A stretch of 64,000 nucleotides of DNA, from the NCBI GenBank assembly GCA_014898415.1, contig RCTD01000018.1, forward strand, positions 5,001 to 69,000. The letters are read 5' to 3'. This document shows positions 56,627-64,000 of this stretch, piece after piece. The notes beneath the pieces are model-generated. The model searched no databases. It saw nothing but the letters and a program-made list of their open reading frames with translations, and was not told the DNA's origin. How positions within the stretch are numbered: the first letter of the stretch is position 1; each line of letters begins with the position of its first letter. Origin of the DNA: Stromatinia cepivora (taxonomy: Eukaryota > Ascomycota > Leotiomycetes > Helotiales > Sclerotiniaceae). Made by a program: the position numbers and the translations under genes.

Positions 56627-57817
56627 CAAACAACCTTAAATATCATCCAAAAGTTATGTTTCGATATTCCAACGATATCTCTGTTTTTATATATTAGATT
56701 ATTGAATTCTATACTATAATTTATCGAAAGGGAAAGGAAGTAGCCCATATCAAAAGGTTGGAGTCGATATATAGAATGGGGGGGGAGAATCAATAAAATG
56801 ATCTTCAATTCGTTGTATTTCGATATAAATTCCATATTCATATAATTAGAATGATTATCTATAATCAATAGACGATATCCTTTCCCTGCTTTTGAACGAG
56901 TATGGCGTTGAAAGACCTTATTAAGCTAAATAAAGCCGAATGTATTCAACGATCATTCATTGCTTGAAGCTCCGAAATAAGCCTGATCCTTCATTCCTAT
57001 TTCATCAACCCATATATCCTGTAGATCTCCAGATTCCCCTTTATAAATTAGAATAGATAGAATAATCATATCATCGGCATATATACATGCTAAAAGGGTG
57101 ATAAACTCTTTCGATCTATTCTGCCTAGCTTTTGTAGCTTTATTATGATTATATGTACTAGTATTTATTATCCTCTTTATAATCCTCCCTAAACCAATTA
57201 TAAAGCCCTTTTCATCCCAATTGTATATATTCTTGAATAATATATTGTATTTTGTAATTACTTTTATTAACTAAATAAAAAAAAGAGGGGTATTAGTATA
57301 ACTCTTTTAAATAATAAAATTCAACAACAATACAAAATAATTCAAATCAGATCATAAAAATGCTCAAATACAGCAACATTATCAACTTTCACACACAAAT
57401 TATCAATACATCGGAAATACCGACTTTGAAGATGTGTTTTATGCTTTTTCACGAAATTTGCTGTCCAATTCTTCCCTAAAGAACGGCCTATGATCTCTTC
57501 CGCAAGGTTTTTGATTATGCGGTTTGTAAGGGGTATAGATCTTTATATCAATTTGTTAATTTGATCGATTAAAGCCTCTTTTTGCTCTTTTGAAAAAGAT
57601 TGATGAATTTCAGTATATACAATACTACAGGAGGTGGTTTTGCTTTTATAACACCGAGAAAGTATTGAACGATTGATTTTGAAGAAATTTGCTATTTGAG
57701 TATATTTAGGGTACTCTTCCCCTTTAATTTGAACTAATACAAGTTCTATACAGGCCTCTAAAGGTATATCGTCGCTATATCCGTTTATGGTGGTTGATAT
57801 TTTATAAAATTAAAAGT

Positions 57818-57859
57818 GCGTGCAAGATGTGGGGTCGTGCATGATGTAGGGAAATCGGT
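57818..57859 (-). repeat. Right terminal inverted repeat of pogo element
   Basis: Complement reads ACCGATTTCCCTACATCATG and onward to TCTTGCACGC; followed on the plus strand by TA. Confidence 0.92.
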
Positions 57860-58116
57860 TAAAGGTTTGAAAAATCTAATTAGGGTTATAAGCGAGAATA
57901 ACATTTCATGATAAGCCCATAAGTAGATGCACATTGCAAGCTGAGTAACGCATAAAATCCATTGAAACTCAGAGTTATGAGTGAGTATTCGCACCCAACT
58001 CGCTTCCAGTTGTTTCCATTCCCCCCAATCTCAAAAGACTACCTGAAACCACTGCTCACATCAATCAATACCTAACTACCCATGTCCGTAATGAGACGAA
58101 AATTAGTACCAGCATA

Positions 58117-60405
58117 TCAGTACTTTGGAAAATCGATTGTAGCATCTGATATGAGCCTCCCGCCAACAGCTATCCTGAATTTCAAATTTGACCCTCTATC
58201 ACCAAAGATAGTGTGAACCTGGAGGTGGAACTGATGAACCATCTTCTTCAGACGAGGGTTATACCTTGACTCGCTATTAACGCCGTAATTGAAGTCCGCA
58301 GGGATCACAGAGCGGATCTGGCCGACTAGCTCAACGCCTTAATCTATTAGTATCATAGAGTTTGCTGATAGTCACATCCCGGTGAGACAGCAACTTACCA
58401 GGGTCATCTATTCTTTCAAGCTGTGTATCCGTTCCACAGGAGTAGAGTCCGATCTTAAAGTGTTTGGCTTTTCCCGGGGTATATGTGAGGAAGCAGTTCT
58501 CTGAACATTGTGTCCCTTGAATGATAGGATTGCCCTAATAGCATTAGAGAGATCCAGGAAATGCTGACGAGGAAGAACGCCTCACTTTAGAAATACACCA
58601 TCGTATCCGACCTGCACTGTATTTATTGTTGTCGAATTTATCGATAAATGCATATTCCTCCTTGTCTTCACCTTCTCGAAATGGTAAACAAATTTGGAAC
58701 CCATAATGAATACGAGCATACTTGAGACGAGGCGCAATTCCTTCCAATCCCCGAATCGCAGCACCTCTCAAGACTGCGATTTGTCTGTTAAGAATATTAG
58801 ATAATGGCAGGGGGCAGAGTTCGTGAATTACTGACGGATTCTTGGGGCATAAAAGTTCGATCTCGCCATTAGAGCGACACCATATCGACAGCTTATCATA
58901 GAGATATTTCGAACTTCCGAGGCCACCAACTAAGACTATACGCTACAGGCAAGTCAGGAAGGAAAACATAATGTAACAAAATGATATATAGGCTTACATG
59001 AATCTTAGTCTTTTTGTGTACTCTTACTTCAGTCAATTGTTCCTGCAGTAGATCAATAACATTTTTGACGACGGGGTCAAATATAGATTCCATATCTTGC
59101 CTGAAAAATGTCAGCAAGCTATTATGCAGCATACACTTGATCTGTTAGGCCCAGATCATATTCCCTGTGTGAACAGCTGAAAACGTTAATATGAGCTTAC
59201 CTTGTGAGTATCACAACATGTTCAGAGCTATTGTAATATTTCGAGTCAGGAAAATTGAGTCGCATTCGACTCAGCTCGATATCTCGCCAACTTTCCATGT
59301 TGTAGCCAAACCTCTTCTTGGCATATTCCCATTGTGTCATGAAATCGCTTCCTGGGCCCTTCCTTAAATATTGCACATTCTTAAAAGCCAGACCAAAGCG
59401 ATCCGATAACAAGATGTGTAGTCGACGGTCAAGGAAAGTTGACCCGCACTTTGCACCTACAATTTCTCATTAAAATTATCCAGTGATTCTCATCATAATG
59501 TACGTGGGGCCTTTAGTGGGGTATAACAATTCTCTTGGCAAAGAGACCCCCTTGGATGAGTTTGGGATGCTCACCTGTTCCAACGCAAAGTTCTTCAAAC
59601 TCCAACTTCGGCACCACCGAGGTTACTTTGTATGTAGAGATATCAACCGTTCCTCCTCCGCAATCACAGATCAGGATATTGTCTCCGCACTAAAGACATA
59701 TTAGTGTGACGTGTCCTCATCGAATATTACTTTGAATTTTTGATAACTCGCCTGTATGGCATTCAGAGCTCCGGGTGCAGCAAGCTCTTTCAGTGTCGCA
59801 ATACCAGCGGCTTCTGGCTCTGAAATTGTATGCATCTGATCTATGGGGCGTCTTCCAAAGCCAGCGTCTATTGCAGCCTTGAGAATAGTATCCTTCGCTT
59901 CTTCGGACCAGATAGCAGGTAAAGTGATCCAGCAGTCCATCGGAGTTAGATCATACACGTCAGCAGTAAGCTGTTGCTTCATGATAACAGAAAATTGTGA
60001 ATGCATTTCCCGTAGAAAGTCAGTACAAACTTCCTTTGCATTCCGGAACGATGGTAAAACCATAATCCCTTCGTTTTCGCCTATGGCTGGAGTCAAGTCG
60101 TTGTATTGATTCGCGGGAGCACTTCTGTCGAGAAGAAGCTTTGTCCAGGTATAAGACTTGCATCTGTTGCTGAAGTCGAAGCCTATCTTGTTCGATTTCA
60201 GACCTTTGTTCTCAAGTGGATAGGCAATCTTGGTTGGGACTTTTCGGCCTTCGTTCTCGTCGGCGGCACCTGGCCATTCTGCTATGCAGACGACTCCTTT
60301 AATGTCCTCACTGGTACTGATAACATAACTAATTCCTAGAGGCATCTGAGCAGAGTCAACGTTAAAAGCAATGGCCATGATAAATACCGGAGTATGTGGT
60401 TCCAT
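58117..60405 (-). CDS. HSP70-superfamily (HSPA12-like) protein with degenerate phosphate-1 loop
   Basis: Eight exons (60405-59752, 59689-59575, 59456-59201, 59100-58998, 58942-58836, 58784-58586, 58534-58399, 58337-58117) give 596 residues. Family blocks of the actin-like ATPase are EGRKVPTKIAYP, the connect/EPEAA segment ISEPEAAGIATL, phosphate-2 ILICDCGGGTVDISTYKV, and the adenosine motif RIVLVGGLGSSKYL; there is no long substrate-binding domain, as in HSPA12-like fungal proteins. The expected phosphate-1 loop (IDFGTT) reads V-D-S-A-Q-M, so ATP use is doubtful. Intron 1 has a GC donor (CAG/GCGAGT). Introns 1 and 7 keep frame only with the given sites. Expanded fungal families of this kind have been suggested to act in stress or non-self responses, but no function is shown here. 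Next to it lie two paralogous coiled-coil genes. Confidence 0.9.
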
Positions 60406-60862
60406 AATCTATAGCTACTATGAGCTTATGAATTGGTTCAGCGCTGGCAGCAATTGGATGGCTGTTACTGTCTGTGGTACTGTTTGAAGACATCAGGTGA
60501 AATCAATATGGGTAAAATTTCTGGTTCGTTCAATTGTGATGTGCTGGAAATTGCGCAGATCCAGGAAATTATAATGGAACTATTCCTTTCATGTCCCTCT
60601 CCACAGACCTTGAAACAGAATAATCTAGAATACGTGGCTAGGCAATATCGATGTCTCTTTGAAGCATGTGCATGGAGTAAGTCCTGTCACATTAGCGTGG
60701 CAAGGTCGCAGCGTGAGAAATCTCTAGTACGGTCCAAACATCCCCGAGACACTTCTAGTACTGTCCAAACATCCCCGAGAAATTACTACTGAATGTTTAG
60801 AAAAAAAATCATTTTGATTGAAAAAGAACGGGTTTATCATAGTACTGACTGTACATATCATT
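60406..60862. other. Divergent gap between HSP70-like gene and coiled-coil gene
   Basis: 457 bp between outward-pointing starts. A 26-bp direct repeat (60724-60749 and 60755-60780: CTAGTAC(G/T)GTCCAAACAT then CCCCGAGA) lies in the promoter of the right gene. No gene seen. Confidence 0.6.
60724..60780. repeat. 26-bp direct repeat, 31-bp period
   Basis: Two copies with one mismatch (G/T), 5 bp apart, about 85 bp upstream of the predicted start of the coiled-coil gene. Confidence 0.88.
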
Positions 60863-62674
60863 ATGGTATTGAAAAACTCGAATGCAGGAGTCGAAAGTAT
60901 GGGGAAACACAGTAGTAGTGGTATGTGCTGCATCTCCAGTATCAAAAATAAGAATAAGCGATCGAGCCCTCGACGAAATGACATGCAACCAAATCAAACG
61001 AGACTCCAATATCTTCCCCATGAGCCGACCAGAAAACAACGGTTAATACGCTGGGTTCGACATTTAAGCCCACACCATCAGTTGTCGGAGATGGTCAAAC
61101 CTGTGACCAAAAGTTGTCCAGAGGAAAGCAAAGTTGAAGTTGCATCTGCGAAACTTCTGGCACGACAGATTCCTTGCGATGACTTAGAAAACCGTTCACA
61201 TAGTAAGGAATGGCAAGCAGCCTCCAAGCACATCTCGACTAAGTCGACCACGACTACACCAGGAGGTCACAATCCTAATTCTTCAATAGAGCAGAAAGTC
61301 GTCACAAATACGGAGGAAGCTATCTCTAACTCGGAGCAGAATAGTGCGATTTCTGATTGCCCTTTAATTAATGGTGAAGGATCGAAAATCACGCAAGCAC
61401 CCGATGCTCGCCCGCTGTCGACCCATTTGGAAACTCGTGATGACTGCATGATGTCACAGACACCACTTTGCGGTAATACAAATTCGAAAAATCAACTTGG
61501 CCATCCACAACCTATTGTACACTCAATCCCACAGCGCTCATGCCGAGACAAAGCACAGTCTTTACCTGCCGATCCGCAACGTCTGATTTTACCAATGAAA
61601 ATTCATCACCGGGATTTATCCGGAAGTATCACATTTAGGAAGGATAAACGGATCAGGTTTCTACGAGATGGAACTAAAAAGCAAAAGCGTCATCGAATGA
61701 TGACTAGAATCCTGAAGAGTGAAATCGTCAACCTACGAGAGAACGAAAAGAAGTTGCAGCAGCAAAGCGACAAATTTGAAGGAGAATTTACCCGGGTAGT
61801 ACGTGCGCTACAGGAAATATCCTTCAAAGAACTGAAACCAGGTAACCGGGTCGCCACTACAAATGGCGTTGTCAGAGACGATATCAGGAGCATCAATAGC
61901 GCGATAAGAGAATGGAGCAACGATGCAGTCAACAAGAACGCTCAGCTGCTCATCCAAGACACTTGTCTCGGAGAACACTCAGAACTAAAAAAGGAGTTGT
62001 GGCAAGAGCTTGTAAAAGTGATGGTCTTTACGGAAACAGAATTTCCTAGAGGGTTGCATCCGGAAAAGGCGAGTAAACTCTTACTTACCGCTCTACTTTC
62101 ACACAACATATACTGGAGCATTTTTTCAAATCCATTCTTCTTTCTGGGAGATAGTAGCTCAAGTCTGAATAGCTTCTATTCAATAGGTCAATCATGTATG
62201 GTCGCACATTCCCATCCTCTACTACGACTAACAGATATAGGGACTACTGAAGCGGCCCATATATGGCGCTCTGATACTTTGAGACTCTTTTTCCCAGAGT
62301 TCAAACACAATCACAAAATCAAAAGCTCTAGGGTGCGCATGCAAACTTGTCTTGATAAAGTGGCAGATTCTTATGCCGAAGGGTTTGCTGCAAGCGCGGC
62401 TCGATATATTTTCAAACTAGACTCGTCGGAGATTATTAGCAAACTTCACAAAGTTTATCGACAGGCTGCGAATCTCTCTTACAACCTCTGGACCCGCAGA
62501 GTATATCTTAAAATAACCACACTGGAAGGTCTGAACAAAATATTCGACGGCAAGGATCCGAAGACGATTCTTCATACTTCGGTAACCGAAGATAACGAGG
62601 ACAAGCTGACAAGGCCAAGCTATCACCATAGTTGTGCACCCCCTAGTCGAAGCATACGGAACCGAACAAGCTGA
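60863..62674 (+). CDS. Uncharacterised coiled-coil protein, paralog 1
   Basis: Exons 60863-62195 and 62241-62674 give 588 residues. The 45-bp intron is a multiple of three and can be read through, but removing it aligns the product with the next gene (QSW...EAAHIWRSDTLRLFFPE against AASW...EAHSWRAETLRLIFP), and the paralog has an intron at the same point. The first 280 residues are Ser/Thr/Lys-rich and probably disordered; residues about 290-340 form a coiled coil; the C-terminal 250 residues are the conserved block (DDIRSINSAIREWSNDA, EFPRGL, NPFFFLG). An alternative start at 60899 would give MGKHSSSGMCC, a good myristoylation plus palmitoylation signal. Function unknown. Confidence 0.78.
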   Translation: MVLKNSNAGVESMGKHSSSGMCCISSIKNKNKRSSPRRNDMQPNQTRLQYLPHEPTRKQRLIRWVRHLSPHHQLSEMVKPVTKSCPEESKVEVASAKLLARQIPCDDLENRSHSKEWQAASKHISTKSTTTTPGGHNPNSSIEQKVVTNTEEAISNSEQNSAISDCPLINGEGSKITQAPDARPLSTHLETRDDCMMSQTPLCGNTNSKNQLGHPQPIVHSIPQRSCRDKAQSLPADPQRLILPMKIHHRDLSGSITFRKDKRIRFLRDGTKKQKRHRMMTRILKSEIVNLRENEKKLQQQSDKFEGEFTRVVRALQEISFKELKPGNRVATTNGVVRDDIRSINSAIREWSNDAVNKNAQLLIQDTCLGEHSELKKELWQELVKVMVFTETEFPRGLHPEKASKLLLTALLSHNIYWSIFSNPFFFLGDSSSSLNSFYSIGQSCMVAHSHPLLRLTDIGTTEAAHIWRSDTLRLFFPEFKHNHKIKSSRVRMQTCLDKVADSYAEGFAASAARYIFKLDSSEIISKLHKVYRQAANLSYNLWTRRVYLKITTLEGLNKIFDGKDPKTILHTSVTEDNEDKLTRPSYHHSCAPPSRSIRNRTS

Positions 62675-63448
62675 GCATTTTGAACGCTCGCGAATATGGG
62701 GGCCAGCTGAGGTATGGTTGCACAACCCTTCGCCATGCAAGTCTGGAGTTCGTGGGTCGGAATCACTATGCGGGCAGGGTGTGGAAATGGAAGGATAACA
62801 CGGAGCAAAAGTGAAGGTATTTCTGTTTGACATAATTCCTTGAAGGAAAAGGTAATGTTCACTTGAAGACAAGACACGATTAGAATCCGCGCTATTCATA
62901 GATTCGCGCACGTTATTTCTTGATTTCATATATTGAGGAGCGCACTGCCTTGTGAACTATGAGTGCTATCAAAAAATTTAATTGCAAATCATCGAAATAA
63001 AATATGACTCCTTTTTTGTTCATCATTATAGGCAAGGGATTATAAATAGAAACCATTTCATATTGATGCTTCCGTGTAACCCATGATACAATCATGTAAA
63101 AAAACAGGAACAAGTGATACACCTGTACCTAAAATGGAAATCAATCAAAGCCAACCCTTAAAGAAAATTGATAAAAAGAAAAAGAAACTCTAGTGGCACA
63201 CTCGGTACCTAGTTTCAACAGTACCCGAGTAATTTATTATCTACATCAAGCCTAAAATTGATGACCATTCCTACTTCGAACCATCGGCCAACCATGAGTA
63301 CAAAGAATATTTAATTCTTTGTGTGGGTATTTTCCACCATTCTAGTTATTCAACAGAGAATTTAAAACATTGTGATATCGACTTGATCACTGAAAACGGC
63401 GCAATAACAAACTTAGAAATAATCATCAACCCAAGCAAGCTTGACTTT
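62675..63448. other. Gap between tandem paralogs
   Basis: No separate gene is supported. The open frame of the next gene extends left to 63233 without an ATG, so a small upstream exon of that gene may lie here. Confidence 0.5.
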
Positions 63449-64000
63449 ATGGAGGCCAAAATTTCTCAACTACAAAAAACTTTAAAGCAGAAAGATGAGC
63501 TGATAAGACGAATTCAAGGAGAGCTGTTAAAAAAATATACGACGCGCGAAACTTGGGTACCAATAGATGGTATTATAGACAAATTCCAAGATCTTAGATA
63601 CGACATACGTCAATGGTGTTCGGGAGAGGCAAAAAAAGTTTATAAATTTGATCTGAAGGGGAACGAACGTGAAGTATTCCTTCAAGAAGTAGCAAAATTT
63701 TTACTTCTCGAAGGAGCAGATCAGAAGGAATTTCCAAAAGGACTACTTAGGGATGGCAACCTGAGAACGAGAGTTATTCTGGAAGGCCTCTTTGCCCACC
63801 ATCTTTTTTCAACATTTTTTTCAGACCCTTTCTTCTTCCTAGGACAGCAAATCTCCAAAGGCCTCAACGACATTTTGTCGTTAGCTGCATCATGTAGGTC
63901 CTGAAAGGTTCTCACTGATGATAAAAAAACTAAATTCTATAGGGAGCCTACGTGAAGCTCATAGTTGGCGTGCGGAAACTTTGAGACTCATCTTCCCACA
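63449..64000 (+). CDS. Uncharacterised coiled-coil protein, paralog 2 (partial)
   Basis: Exon 63449-63893 (or starting further left), 59-bp intron (63894-63952), exon 63953 to the window end; the 3' end is missing. It opens with a coiled coil (MEAKISQLQKTLKQKDELIR) and then follows the conserved block of paralog 1: KFQDLRYDIRQWCSGEA, EFPKGLL, ILEGLFAHHLFSTFFSDPFF, then across the intron AASWSLREAHSWRAETLRLI. The intron lies at the same codon and phase as in paralog 1. It lacks the long disordered N-terminus, at least in this frame. The first ATG at 63449 may not be the true start, because similarity-like sequence continues upstream. Function unknown. Confidence 0.75.

Larger units (their letters stand above)
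54498..57790 (-). pseudogene. Decayed pogo transposase (HTH, CENP-B-type HTH, DDE_1)
   Basis: From right to left on the minus strand: a psq-type helix-turn-helix (57,780-57,640: LEACIELVLVQIKGEEYPKY, then TQIANFFKINRSILSRCYKS), a CENP-B/Tc5-like DNA-binding part (57,600-57,400: KLIKRSIPLTNRIIKNLAEE, LGKNWTANFVKKHK), and a DDE_1 core (GYRLLIIDNHSNYMNMEF, LPPHSIYRLQPFDMGYF, about 56,890-56,740). The gag LTR element interrupts the frame right after FWMIFKVV; across the insertion the frame resumes as ITHNILKSFEKAGIYSINKN and runs to a stop near 54,498. Stops replace Trp and Gln codons (TGG to TAG/TGA, CAA to TAA), as RIP produces. Confidence 0.87.
48219..57859 (-). mobile_element. Pogo-type DNA transposon split by nested LTR insertions
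   Basis: Inverted ends of about 42 bp: 48219-48260 (ACCGATTTCCCTATATCGTG, then CACGACCCCACATCTTGCAC) and 57818-57859 on the opposite strand, two mismatches. Both are flanked by TA (48217-48218 and 57860-57861), the pogo/Tc1-mariner target duplication. Removing the copia element (48477-54246) and the gag element (54951-56626) leaves about 2.2 kb, the usual size. A decayed transposase is read on the minus strand. The element is AT-rich and inactive. Confidence 0.9.

Noticed and set aside
62417..62929. 170-codon minus-strand frame
   Set aside because: Antisense to the conserved C-terminal block of coiled-coil paralog 1.
1..64000. CRISPR arrays, prokaryotic operons, ribosome binding sites, tRNA genes
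   Set aside because: The DNA is eukaryotic with spliceosomal introns; no regular spacer-repeat array and no convincing tRNA was seen by eye, though a tRNA search program was not available.

Overview
The window is nuclear DNA of a filamentous ascomycete. It has short GT-AG introns (mostly 45-120 bp) with CTAAC/CTGAC-like branch sites, fungus-specific families (CYP505, DMATS, fungal rhodopsin-domain protein, GH18 chitinase), moderate GC in gene-rich parts, and very AT-rich, stop-riddled transposon islands that look like products of repeat-induced point mutation (RIP). Leotiomycetes (Helotiales, perhaps Sclerotiniaceae) is my best guess from this style; it is an inference, not proven by the sequence.

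Layout. 1-195 is the 5' end of an 18S rRNA gene read leftwards, followed by about 3 kb of rDNA spacer with several repeat types. From 4,033 to 15,350 come mostly housekeeping genes: HIS3, a small secreted protein with a phospholipase A2-like CxxHDxC motif, a glycine-rich stress-type protein, the U1 snRNP protein LUC7 divergent from GPI16 (GPI transamidase), and a secreted GH18 chitinase. 15,905-19,330 is a transposon patch: a foldback element carrying two related solo LTRs at mirror-image sites, then a decayed Ty1/copia fragment.

20,719-40,208 is rich in specialised metabolism: a CYP505 self-sufficient P450-reductase, an ammonia-lyase of the PAL family, an MCT-type MFS transporter, a rhodopsin-domain membrane protein, a DMATS-type aromatic prenyltransferase, a microsomal P450, an NADPH-type reductase (DFR-like) and a broken sterol-dehydrogenase-like gene. 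No PKS or NRPS is present, so the candidate pathway would run on a deaminated or rearranged aromatic amino acid plus a prenyl group. This is the most interesting functional unit of the window, but its coherence is inferred from adjacency only.

40,907-47,932 returns to ordinary genes (two uncharacterised proteins, proteasome alpha3 divergent from a WW/FF splicing factor of the URN1/dre4 type). 48,219-57,859 is a nested transposon stack: a pogo-type DNA transposon (TA target duplication) split by a full-length but decayed copia element (itself hit by a solo LTR) and by a young, gag-only LTR element with perfect 5-bp target duplication. 58,117-64,000 carries an HSP70/HSPA12-like gene with a degenerate first phosphate loop and two tandem paralogs of an uncharacterised coiled-coil family, the second cut by the window end.

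Exon limits were deduced by hand from splice signals, reading phase and family alignment from memory; every multi-exon model given closes in frame, but none was tested against transcripts.
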